From positions 1 to 8,427 of the forward strand of contig CAJUQN010000108.1 of the NCBI GenBank assembly GCA_910588625.1: a DNA stretch of 8,427 nucleotides, given 5' to 3'. Under the pieces are notes generated by a model. That model saw only the letters and a program-made list of their open reading frames with translations, did no database searches and was not told where the DNA came from. Origin of the DNA: an uncultured Oscillospiraceae bacterium. Its GTDB lineage: Bacteria; Bacillota; Clostridia; Oscillospirales; Oscillospiraceae. Position 1 is the first letter of the stretch. Every line of letters begins with the position of its first letter. Shown here piece by piece: positions 1 to 6,447 of the stretch. Both the position numbers and the translations under genes were made by a program.

Positions 1-2
1 AG

Positions 3-1565
3 GACTGCGAGCTGGCCTGTGACGCCGGGGCCATCCGCCGCCTGGGGGAGGAGGAGCGGCTGTCCTACGGCCGGACCCTGGTGGGCATGATCGCCGAGGG
101 CCGCACGCCCCTGCTCCAGACCGCCACCACCATGACCGGCAGCAAGCGCCGGGTGAAGGAGCGGGTGGAGCTCATCGCCCGGCGGCCCAAGACCGCCATC
201 GCCCTGACCCTGGCGGCGGCGCTGCTGATGGGACTGGTGGTGGGGTGTACCTTCACAGGAGCGCCCAAGGAGTCCGCAGATCTGTCCGCCGACGGCGAGC
301 CCGTTCAGGACCCGGTGCCGCTGTCCTCCGATGCGTTGAATACGGCCACCCTTCCCGCCCGGCTGCTGGACGTGCCGGAGGAGCTGCGGGACCATGTGGA
401 AGCCCAGGCGGACAACGGCACTCTGGCTGTCTACTATTTCAAGAAACCCGGCGAGGAGTTAGACTGGGCCCAATACCTGCTCATCGTCAGCCAGCGGTCC
501 GAGGAGGACCTCCAGCGGCTGTATGACGAGTCCCACTATCCTGTGGGCGGGAGCCGCTGGTTCGCAAAAGGCAACGACCGCTACTACGTGTTCCAGTGGA
601 ACACCAGCATCGAATACGATTTGGAGGACGAGGAGCTGTTCAACGCTGCCTCCCGCGCGGTTTGGGAGTTCGCCGAAAAGACGGTGCTGGAGACGGAGGG
701 CGTGGAGCCCTTCCAACTGGAGGAGATCCCCGCCCAGGCCATCAAAGCCATCACAGACCAGCTTTTGGCCGCGCCCGCCATTGAGCTCTCCCTTGCCCCC
801 GCCGAAAGCAGCCGTGTCTATGCCTATTCCTTCGGCGCCAATGACTACTTCCTTGTCAATTATTTGGGCAAGCTGTTTGATGAATTTTATTGGGAGGATG
901 CGCCTTACTCCACCTCGGATGGGGCCACGTCCCTGCGGATATCGGCCTCGGACGGGTCCGCCTCCCTGTCCCTGTGGGATGGGTCCTACCTGATGACGGA
1001 CGGGGATGGGAACTGCTGGAAGGGCACTTACAAGGCCGATGATTATCTCGCCTCCGCCGATACCACCCCCTACGCCTATCTGCGCAGACTCGTGTTCGAC
1101 GATGCGGAGCTGGACCTCCTGCGTTCCACCACCGTCCCCGACCGGGGGCAGAGCCACGAGGAGATTGCCCGGGAGTGGGCGGAAAACTGGGAAGGGGCCA
1201 TGACCAAAACCGCCCCCGGAAGTCAATACGCCAGCACATATGTCAGGATCGAAAATATAAACGTCAATCAGCCGACGTTCGTGGACCGCCCGGATATGAC
1301 GGCTCAGGAGGCGTTGGAGGAGTTCGTCGAGAACCGCAATTTCGCGTTCTCTGCGGAGGACTTCGGTAAAATCTGGTTTGGATTCAGCTATGACACCGTC
1401 TTTGTCCCGGTGGACCAGAGTGAGGACGGCCCCTTGTGGGCGGGCAACACCCGGTATTACGAGGGAGACGACGCCCCGGAAGGGGCTCTGGTCTACAGCC
1501 ATGTGGGCTGTCTGTTCCTCACCGACGAAGGCTGGACCTGCACGGGCGTGGGCACCGGCTGGTAA
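3..1565 (+). CDS. BlaR1/MecR1-like M56 membrane metallopeptidase, 5'-truncated by the window edge
   Basis: The frame is open from nt 3 to a TAA stop, giving 520 visible residues with the true start upstream. It opens with the M56 signature DCELACDAGA; the Glu at residue 3 matches the third zinc ligand of the family, so the HExxH helix must lie before the window. A conserved cytoplasmic stretch follows (YGRTLVGMIAEG, then TATTMTGSKRRVKERVELIA), then a last membrane helix at about residues 64-81 ending in VVGC (Cys82), then about 430 external residues. In this family the membrane protease senses an external signal and leads to inactivation of a BlaI/MecI-type repressor, whose gene usually lies just upstream. 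The external part shows no clear SxxK, YGN or KTG motif, so it is not an obvious penicillin-binding sensor. A GTG at nt 81 could look like a start but lies inside conserved family sequence. Family confidence is high; the signal is unknown. Confidence 0.87.
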   Translation, partial: DCELACDAGAIRRLGEEERLSYGRTLVGMIAEGRTPLLQTATTMTGSKRRVKERVELIARRPKTAIALTLAAALLMGLVVGCTFTGAPKESADLSADGEPVQDPVPLSSDALNTATLPARLLDVPEELRDHVEAQADNGTLAVYYFKKPGEELDWAQYLLIVSQRSEEDLQRLYDESHYPVGGSRWFAKGNDRYYVFQWNTSIEYDLEDEELFNAASRAVWEFAEKTVLETEGVEPFQLEEIPAQAIKAITDQLLAAPAIELSLAPAESSRVYAYSFGANDYFLVNYLGKLFDEFYWEDAPYSTSDGATSLRISASDGSASLSLWDGSYLMTDGDGNCWKGTYKADDYLASADTTPYAYLRRLVFDDAELDLLRSTTVPDRGQSHEEIAREWAENWEGAMTKTAPGSQYASTYVRIENINVNQPTFVDRPDMTAQEALEEFVENRNFAFSAEDFGKIWFGFSYDTVFVPVDQSEDGPLWAGNTRYYEGDDAPEGALVYSHVGCLFLTDEGWTCTGVGTGW

Positions 1566-1593
1566 ATAAACGCCCCGCATAAACGAAGGCATG

Positions 1594-1623
1594 AAAAAAC
1601 CACCCCGTCTCGGGGTGGTTTTT
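1594..1623. terminator. Bidirectional Rho-independent terminator
   Basis: A 13-bp perfect stem (1595-1607 with 1611-1623) closes on a TCT loop. The left arm starts with six A and the right arm ends with five T, so it can stop transcription from both sides. It sits between the stop codons of the converging M56 gene (ends 1565) and the C-S lyase gene (ends 1631). Confidence 0.93.
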
Positions 1624-1630
1624 CGCCCGT

Positions 1631-2803
1631 CTATTTCTTGAGCCGGTCCATGGCCGACTTGAAGCGGTCCAAAGCCTCCTCCAGCACCTTCCGGGGGCAG
1701 GCCAGGTTAAGGCGCTCAAAGCCGTCTCCGGCGGGGCCGAAGATGTAACCGTCGTCAAGATAGAGCCCAGCTTTCTCCCGGAGATAGTCCCCCAGGGCGT
1801 GGCCGTCCATGCCGAAGCCGCGGCAGTCAAACCAGGCTAAGTAAGTGCCCTCCAAATCGGCCACCCACACGTCGGGGAAGTGCTTTGCCATGAAGTCTTT
1901 TAAATAGCAGTAATTGCCCCAGATGTGCTGATTGAGCTGGTCCACCCAGTCCGCGCACTTCCAATAGCCCGTCTCCAAGGCCCGGATGCCGAAAATGCTG
2001 TAGGTGTTGCAGCCGGAGATGTTCACCTGCTCCTCCAGCTTTTGGCGCAGCTCCGGATTGGGAACGATGGCATTTGCCACGCACAGACCGGCCAGAGAAA
2101 AGGTCTTGCTGGCGGCGGAGAACATGACGCAGTGGCCGGCGTACTCCGCCCCCAGGGTGGGGAAGCTGACGTGCTTGTGGCCGGGCATGATGAGGTCGAA
2201 ATGGATCTCGTCGCTGATGACCAGCACGTTGTGCTTCAGGCAGATGTCCCCCAGACGGCGCAGCTCCGCCTCGGTCCACACCCGGCCCACCGGATTGTGA
2301 GGGCTGCACAGGATGAACAGCTTGCAGTCCTTTGCCTTCTCCTCGAAGTCGTCGAAGTCTACCTCATAGCGGCCGCTTTCCAGCTTGAGGGGGCTCTCCA
2401 CCACGGTGCGGCCGTTCAGCTTAATTGCCCGGTAGAAGGGGTAATACACCGGGGTGAGAATGAGCGCCCGGTCCCCCGGCTCGGTGTAGGCCCGGACGGC
2501 GGCAAACAAGCCCTGGACTACGCCGTTGGTCTGGACGAGCCAGTCCCGCTGGACCTCCCAGCCGTGGCGGGTGGACATCCAGTGCTTCACCGCGTCGGCG
2601 TAGGGCTTGCCCCAGGCGGTGTAGCCCCACATCCCGAATTCGGCGGTTTTTTTCAGCTCCTCAATGATCTCCGGCGGGGAAAGCAGCTCCATGTCGGCCA
2701 CGGACAGGGGGACCACACCGGGGGCGGGGCTGGGGCCCAGTTCCTCCCATTTGGCGGCCTCCATGCCCACACGGGTGTGGACAGTGGTGAAATCATATTT
2801 CAT
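1631..2803 (-). CDS. MalY/PatB-family PLP-dependent C-S beta-lyase (aminotransferase class I/II fold)
   Basis: The protein has 390 residues, the usual length for the family. Members cleave C-S bonds in cystathionine, cysteine or cysteine conjugates, releasing thiol or H2S, pyruvate and ammonia; some are annotated as aminotransferases. Visible landmarks are VPLSVADMEL (31-40), the GYTAWG substrate-side loop (60-65), CSPHNPVGRVW with Asn170, SDEIHFDL with Asp198 expected to contact the PLP ring nitrogen, SAASKTFSLAG with the Schiff-base Lys233, and FERLNLACPR with Arg364 expected to bind the substrate carboxylate. The start at 2803 is chosen because AAAAAAGGAG lies about 8 nt upstream and MKYDFTTVHTR begins the family homology; longer in-frame starts run back into promoter DNA and the decayed gene. 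It is probably transcribed alone. The exact substrate (methionine or cysteine metabolism) cannot be read from sequence. No lesion was seen. Confidence 0.93.
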   Translation of the reverse strand: MKYDFTTVHTRVGMEAAKWEELGPSPAPGVVPLSVADMELLSPPEIIEELKKTAEFGMWGYTAWGKPYADAVKHWMSTRHGWEVQRDWLVQTNGVVQGLFAAVRAYTEPGDRALILTPVYYPFYRAIKLNGRTVVESPLKLESGRYEVDFDDFEEKAKDCKLFILCSPHNPVGRVWTEAELRRLGDICLKHNVLVISDEIHFDLIMPGHKHVSFPTLGAEYAGHCVMFSAASKTFSLAGLCVANAIVPNPELRQKLEEQVNISGCNTYSIFGIRALETGYWKCADWVDQLNQHIWGNYCYLKDFMAKHFPDVWVADLEGTYLAWFDCRGFGMDGHALGDYLREKAGLYLDDGYIFGPAGDGFERLNLACPRKVLEEALDRFKSAMDRLKK

Positions 2804-2848
2804 GTAAACAACTCCTTTTTTATCATGGGTTTCTGCGTAGATAAAGCC

Positions 2849-2877
2849 AGTATACAACAAATGGGACGAAACGTAAA
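2849..2877 (-). promoter_or_regulatory. Likely sigma-A promoter of the C-S lyase gene
   Basis: Read on the minus strand, TTTACG (2877-2872) and TATACT (2854-2849) are separated by exactly 17 bp, matching consensus at 4/6 and 5/6. Transcription would start near 2842, giving a leader of about 40 nt that carries the AAGGAG ribosome binding site. The -35 box lies 10 bp beyond the last recognisable codon of the decayed hydrolase. Confidence 0.6.
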
Positions 2878-2886
2878 CAACGGTTT

Positions 2887-3079
2887 GCAGATGCCTGTGC
2901 ACAGCCCCACCAGGGTGGTGTCCAGCTCGTCGTCCTGGGGTAGCCGAGCCAGCTCCGGCACGGGATATTTGCCGATCACCGCCGCCACATTGTCCACAAT
3001 GGCGGCAGCCTCCGACGTGCCCAGCGCTCCGTTCATGAAATCATTTTGCATATCAATGACCAATAATGATTTTACGCAC
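2887..3079 (-). pseudogene. Decayed cysteine hydrolase (isochorismatase/nicotinamidase superfamily)
   Basis: Two conserved blocks of the superfamily remain but most of the protein is missing. The N-terminal block (LLVIDMQNDFMNGALGTSEA) has the catalytic Asp. It is followed after roughly 30 residues by LVGLCTGIC, which normally sits more than 100 residues further on and ends with the nucleophilic Cys. The region with the catalytic Lys is absent, as is everything after the Cys. The start is also broken: an AAGGAG site lies 9 nt before a GTG at 3079, which would give MRKIII, but the VIDMQNDF block continues in another frame, as if one base had been inserted in ATTATTGGTC (about 3065-3056). A longer open frame from 3123 (or an in-frame ATG at 3102) bypasses the shift but has a poor start context. 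Intact members hydrolyse nicotinamide, isochorismate or related amides. This copy should have no activity. Confidence 0.75.
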
Positions 3080-3224
3080 GATCTGCCGCTCCTTCGAGTC
3101 ATAGTAAGGTCAATGTACCACATGATCCTTTAGATGGCAACGTACCAGTCCAATCATCCTTCCGCGGCGGAGTAATCCTAGCCGACGCAGCGCCGGTATG
3201 CTGTCTAACCTATTTGAAGAGGGC

Positions 3225-3251
3225 TTGACGGGCAAAAACAGCAAATATAAT
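3225..3251 (+). promoter_or_regulatory. Candidate sigma-A promoter of the heptad-repeat protein gene
   Basis: TTGACG (3225-3230, 5/6) and a perfect TATAAT (3246-3251) are separated by only 15 bp, shorter than the usual 16-18. A start near 3258 would leave a leader of about 165 nt before the ATG at 3422. The short spacer and long leader leave room for activator or repressor control, or for a second promoter further down. Confidence 0.5.
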
Positions 3252-3283
3252 TATTCAAGGGCTGAACACCTTTACCCGCCATT

Positions 3284-3304
3284 TTCGACATTCGCTGTTC
3301 GACA
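3284..3304 (-). promoter_or_regulatory. Two tandem Spo0A-type boxes (TGTCGAA)
   Basis: TTCGACA occurs at 3284-3290 and 3298-3304, which is TGTCGAA on the minus strand, the core of the Spo0A recognition box. Flanks also fit: one site reads AATGTCGAAAA, the other TTTTTTGTCGAAC. The copies are 14 bp apart and lie about 25-45 bp downstream of the predicted start of the promoter at 3225-3251. That placement suits repression of that promoter; activation of a later, unseen promoter is the alternative. Assignment rests on the motif alone. Confidence 0.45.
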
Positions 3305-3421
3305 AAAAACTACAAAATCGCCCCGGCGCTGACAGCTGTGCGATAAGCTCATATGCGCCACTACTGCGGGCATGAAGCGGTCGAAGGGGCCCCAAATCTC
3401 TAATGTGGAGGTATATGTGAA

Positions 3422-4666
3422 ATGAAAAAAACTGTTTCGAAAGCGCTCGTCCTTGCTCTTTGCGGGGTGCTGGCTTTGGGCGGCATGGGCGGCGTGGCCT
3501 ACGCCGTGAATAATAGCGCCGGAACCGGGCCTGCGTCCGTGGATTCCGCTCCAGCAGACAGCGGGGCAAAAGCCGTCCCCACCTCTTCCTATGACCCGGA
3601 TGCGGAAAAGAACGTGAAGGACGAAACGGTGTATGTGCTGGCAAGTGCTGACGGCACTGTGCAGAAGATCATCGTCAGCAACTGGGTGCAAAACGCCCTG
3701 GGTTCCGACAGCATTGATGATGTGACTCAGCTGGCCACCAACGAGCTGTTCAACGACGCCGCCTCCGAACTGGAGGACCGGAACGATTTGGACGATCTGG
3801 ACAGCAGGCTGGATGAGCTCACCGATGCCATGGCGCAGCTCATCGACGGCTCCTCTCAGCTCTACGACGGGCTGTGCACACTGCTGGACAACTCCAAGGA
3901 TTTGGTATCCGGCATCGACCAGCTTGCGGCGGGAGCCGCTCAGCTCAAGCAGGGCGCGGACAGCCTGAGCGACGGCGCGGCCCAGCTCCAAGCCGGCGCG
4001 GATGCCCTCAGCCAGGGGCTGAATACCCTGTCGGAGAGCAACGCCACCCTGAACGGCGGCGCCGCCCAGGTGTTCCAGAGCCTGCTGTCCACCGCCAACA
4101 GCCAGCTTGCCGCCGCCGGAGTGCAGGCCCCTGAGCTGACGGTGGAGAACTACAGCCAGGTGCTGGAGGGCGTGATTGCCTCCGCCGGGGACTCCCCCGC
4201 CGGGACCCAAGTGTCCGCGCTGAAAGCGTCGCTGGACAGCTACAACAGCTTTTATCAGGGCCTGCAAAGCTACACCGCCGGAGTGGCCCAGTCCGCCGCC
4301 GGGGCCGGGGAGTTGAACAATGGGGTAACTGCCTTGAAAAACGGCGCGGATGGTCTGAGCACCGGGGCGGGCCAGCTCTATGATGGCATTCTCACCATGA
4401 AGAACAGCGCCCCCGCCCTCATCGACGGCGTGACCCGGCTGCGGGACGGGGCCATGGAGCTGACCGACGGGCTGAAAGAGTTCGACGAGCAGGGGGTACA
4501 AAAGCTGGTGGACGCCTTTGACGGAGACCTGGCCGGTTTGATGGACCGGGTGAATGCCCTGCGGGATGTGTCGGAGCGCTACAACTCCTTCTCCGGCATC
4601 AGCGCCGACATGGACGGGCAGGTGAAATTTATCTGGCGCACCGAAGCGGTGGACGCGCAGGATTGA
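3422..4666 (+). CDS. Secreted L-x-x-G heptad-repeat protein (YhgE/Pip-like region)
   Basis: The protein has 414 residues. A signal peptide (KK charges, hydrophobic 8-27) is likely cut after AYA at residue 28. The start has GGAGG 9 nt upstream. After a low-complexity linker, ETVYVLASADGTVQKIIVSNW (69-88) resembles the mature start of secreted and membrane proteins common in gut Firmicutes. Two coiled or fibrous blocks follow. In the first, Leu occupies every seventh position from 126 to 210 without a break, mostly with Gly three residues later. In the second, residues 298-347 keep the same L-x-x-G pattern, with Met at 326. A conserved-looking tail (FSGISADMDGQVKFIWRT) ends the protein. No membrane anchor, LPxTG motif or enzyme site is seen. 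YhgE/Pip relatives span the membrane and are linked to export or phage infection; this one appears to be the external part only. The role is unknown, perhaps a wall-side spacer or adaptor. Confidence 0.8.
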   Translation: MKKTVSKALVLALCGVLALGGMGGVAYAVNNSAGTGPASVDSAPADSGAKAVPTSSYDPDAEKNVKDETVYVLASADGTVQKIIVSNWVQNALGSDSIDDVTQLATNELFNDAASELEDRNDLDDLDSRLDELTDAMAQLIDGSSQLYDGLCTLLDNSKDLVSGIDQLAAGAAQLKQGADSLSDGAAQLQAGADALSQGLNTLSESNATLNGGAAQVFQSLLSTANSQLAAAGVQAPELTVENYSQVLEGVIASAGDSPAGTQVSALKASLDSYNSFYQGLQSYTAGVAQSAAGAGELNNGVTALKNGADGLSTGAGQLYDGILTMKNSAPALIDGVTRLRDGAMELTDGLKEFDEQGVQKLVDAFDGDLAGLMDRVNALRDVSERYNSFSGISADMDGQVKFIWRTEAVDAQD

Positions 4667-4684
4667 GGCACATGATCTTGCTGT

Positions 4685-4732
4685 ATCCGCACCACGGATT
4701 TATGATTCGTGGTGCGGATTATTGTTGTTATT
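4685..4732 (+). terminator. Rho-independent terminator of the heptad-repeat gene
   Basis: A 15-bp stem (4685-4699 with 4705-4719, one G-U pair) closes on a 5-nt loop and is followed by TTATTGTTGTTATT. It starts 18 nt after the stop codon at 4666, so the gene is probably a single transcription unit. Confidence 0.88.
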
Positions 4733-5059
4733 ATGTAAAGCATATGTGTTTGGCCCGCGCTCCGAACCGACGGGCCTGAGTGCCGCTGGTAGGGAAACGA
4801 CGGGTAATAACACAGTCTGTGTACCATCCGGTCCGTTTCGGGCTGAATAGCTTGAGGGGAAAACGAGTGCTCTCATTCGATAAAAATATTCGAAAGAGAG
4901 GTTCTGCTCAAATCAACATGGCGGTATCGTAAGCCCCCCATGCTTTCTATTTGCTGCTATGCGTCTTGTTGATTCATTTCCTCCCCAAATTCTGGGGAGG
5001 GCCCCTCTGTCAGTTGGTGGGCGGCATCGCGCGCCAACTGCCTCCGGGCCGCTTCAGCG
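4733..5059. other. Gene-free stretch with several inverted repeats
   Basis: No start codon here combines a ribosome binding site with a credible product. Inverted repeats are dense: GGCCCG/CGGGCC (4752-4757 with 4771-4776), a 13-bp palindrome ACACAGTCTGTGT (4810-4822), an imperfect stem CTCTC-A-TTCGA with TCGAA-A-GAGAG (4870-4900), CCTCCCC/GGGGAGG (4980-4986 with 4994-5000) and CAGTTGG/CCAACTG (5011-5017 with 5034-5040). None has a T tract, so they are not ordinary terminators. I recognise no known riboswitch. The last two resemble the GC-rich hairpin repeats scattered between genes in many gut Clostridia, but that is only an impression. Confidence 0.5.
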
Positions 5060-5088
5060 TAGACAAATCCGTCCAAGCGTGGTATATT
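5060..5088 (+). promoter_or_regulatory. Sigma-A promoter of the two-component operon
   Basis: TAGACA (5060-5065, 5/6) and TATATT (5083-5088, 5/6) are separated by 17 bp. The start point near 5095 leaves a short leader with GAGGAGG (5108-5114), 7 nt before the kinase ATG. No LytTR repeat pair is visible just upstream, so the operon is not obviously autoregulated. Confidence 0.7.
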
Positions 5089-5121
5089 GTTTCAGTCAGC
5101 TTTATGTGAGGAGGAAACGAT

Positions 5122-6447
5122 ATGTTTACACTGGAGGACTGCCTGACCTCATTCACAGGTTCCCTGATCGCTCACGCTATCCTGGTGGTCTACCTGTTTG
5201 TAATCATGGATACGCGGAGGCTTCGGATGCTGAAAAAGCTGCCCGCCCTGCTGCTCTCCCCGCTGACGGCCACTTTGCTGGAGGCGGGCATGTATGCGCT
5301 CCTCCCCGGACACCGTGTGGTCCGCTACTGCTTGGGCTCCTGCGCCATCCTGCTGATGTGCACCCTTTGGGTCCGGTGGGCGTGGCGGACCGGATTCTGG
5401 CGGGCTTTCTCTGCTGTGTGCGTGGGGGGCGTGTTCCAGGTGGCCATCTCCTCCCTGTCCCAAATACTCCTGGTGAACAGCGAACTCCAGTTTGCGGCGG
5501 TGCTTGTCATCTCTTGGGCCATTACGCTGGCCTCTGCTGCCCTGCTATACCGGCTTCGTTTCGGGCGTTGGTTCCGCCTTCTGCTGGAGGAGGGCTTCGG
5601 CCCTCGCCGGACATCCCTGTTCCTTTTCGCCCTGGAGGCAGCTATGGAGGCCTTTTTGATCTTGCAGGGGGGCATTCAGCCGGACTATCTAATCCCCTAC
5701 TATGCGCTTGTGCTGGCAATGGCGGCACTGGAGGCGGGGCTGCTGGTCTACCTGGGACAGCGGCTGGACGCCGCCCGGAAGATGGAGGCCCAGCGGGACG
5801 TTATTGCCCAGCAGCAGCTCTACGAGCGGGACCTGGAGGCCATCCGCCAGGAGGTACGAGCTTTCCGCCACGACTATAAAAACCTGCTGGCGGGGCTGTC
5901 GGAACAGGCGGACGAGGGGGAACTGGACCAACTGCGCGCCGCCCTGTCGGAACTGGACACGGGCTTTGACCGGCGCATCGGAGAAAAAATTCAAGCGTCT
6001 ACCCAAATCGGCAATGTGTGCGTTCCCCAGGTGCGCAGCCTCCTGCTGTCCAAGCTGGCAGCCATGAGAGAAAAGAAAATCGACTGCCGCCTGGAGGCGC
6101 TCTACCCTGTGGAGCGTATCGGAATGGACCTGTGGGACTTTACCCGCTGCCTGGGCATCCTGCTGGACAACGCCGCCGAGGCCGCCCTGGAGACGGAGAC
6201 GCCCTGGGTGGAGGTGGTCCTGCTGGCCCAGGGAGACGGGCTGTCCCTGCGGGTGTCCAACCCCTATGCCGGGACAATTGCCCCGGATCAAATCTGGGCG
6301 GAGGGCTTCTCCACCAAGGGGGAGGGCCGGGGGCTGGGCCTGCCCAGCTACCAGCGGATTTTGTCGGAGCACCCCAACACGGCCGCGTCCACCAGCTGGG
6401 CGGGGGGCGTGTTTGTCCAGGAGCTGAAGGTGGAGGCAAGGCCGTGA
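5122..6447 (+). CDS. Sensor histidine kinase, HPK10/GHKL type (AgrC-like architecture)
   Basis: The protein has 441 residues. The N-terminal half is a membrane sensor with about seven hydrophobic segments (roughly 14-30, 40-60, 66-87, 94-116, 123-144, 165-184, 189-211) and short loops, so it has no large external domain. A helical linker (214-247) leads to FRHDYKN, with His250 as the expected phosphorylated residue in the form typical of HPK10 kinases. The ATP-binding part shows the N box LGILLDNAAEAA (Asn350) and the G box STKGEGRGLGLPSY (398-410). AgrC relatives with this plan sense small, often cyclic, peptides and phosphorylate LytTR regulators. The stop overlaps the regulator's start by four bases (GTGA), so the two are translationally coupled. 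No AgrB or AgrD-like gene is nearby, so the ligand is unknown. Family confidence is high. Confidence 0.92.
   Translation: MFTLEDCLTSFTGSLIAHAILVVYLFVIMDTRRLRMLKKLPALLLSPLTATLLEAGMYALLPGHRVVRYCLGSCAILLMCTLWVRWAWRTGFWRAFSAVCVGGVFQVAISSLSQILLVNSELQFAAVLVISWAITLASAALLYRLRFGRWFRLLLEEGFGPRRTSLFLFALEAAMEAFLILQGGIQPDYLIPYYALVLAMAALEAGLLVYLGQRLDAARKMEAQRDVIAQQQLYERDLEAIRQEVRAFRHDYKNLLAGLSEQADEGELDQLRAALSELDTGFDRRIGEKIQASTQIGNVCVPQVRSLLLSKLAAMREKKIDCRLEALYPVERIGMDLWDFTRCLGILLDNAAEAALETETPWVEVVLLAQGDGLSLRVSNPYAGTIAPDQIWAEGFSTKGEGRGLGLPSYQRILSEHPNTAASTSWAGGVFVQELKVEARP

Larger units (their letters stand above)
3080..3421. other. Gene-free stretch holding regulatory DNA
   Basis: This 342-nt stretch carries no convincing gene on either strand. 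Its left part is the upstream region of the decayed hydrolase, with an AAGGAG site near 3095-3090 on the minus strand and nothing else recognised up to about 3220. Its right part holds a plus-strand promoter candidate (3225-3251), two 0A-like boxes (3284-3304) and the ribosome binding site of the heptad-repeat gene. The 8-bp palindromes ACAGCTGT (near 3332) and GGGGCCCC (near 3386) are also present, without known meaning. Confidence 0.7.

Noticed and set aside
459..1592. Minus-strand frame opposite the M56 peptidase
   Set aside because: Shadow of the conserved plus-strand gene; its start would lie at the edge of the bidirectional terminator.
1925..3133. Long plus-strand frame opposite the C-S lyase
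   Set aside because: It is antisense to a gene with full family motifs, and its composition follows the complement of the lyase codons.
3272..4501. Long minus-strand frame opposite the heptad-repeat gene
   Set aside because: Its apparent repeats mirror the heptads of the plus-strand gene; it has no start context and its end would run through the leader.
4821..4931. GTG-started frame of about 36 residues in the gene-free block
   Set aside because: No ribosome binding site, no recognisable features, and it runs through the 4870-4900 stem-loop.
4940..4972. Ten-residue Cys-rich frame (MLSICCYASC) as a possible signal peptide precursor for the kinase
   Set aside because: There is no ribosome binding site, it lies before the operon promoter, and nothing links it to processing genes.
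5010..5018. TCAGTTGGT, a full match to the LytTR half-site pattern upstream of the kinase
   Set aside because: There is no second copy at 20-23 bp, the pattern is degenerate enough to occur several times by chance in the window, and the match is part of a hairpin arm.
4959..5879. Long plus-strand frame starting upstream of the kinase
   Set aside because: It overlaps the kinase in another frame, has no ribosome binding site and gives a low-complexity Gly/Pro/Arg product typical of GC-rich shadow frames.
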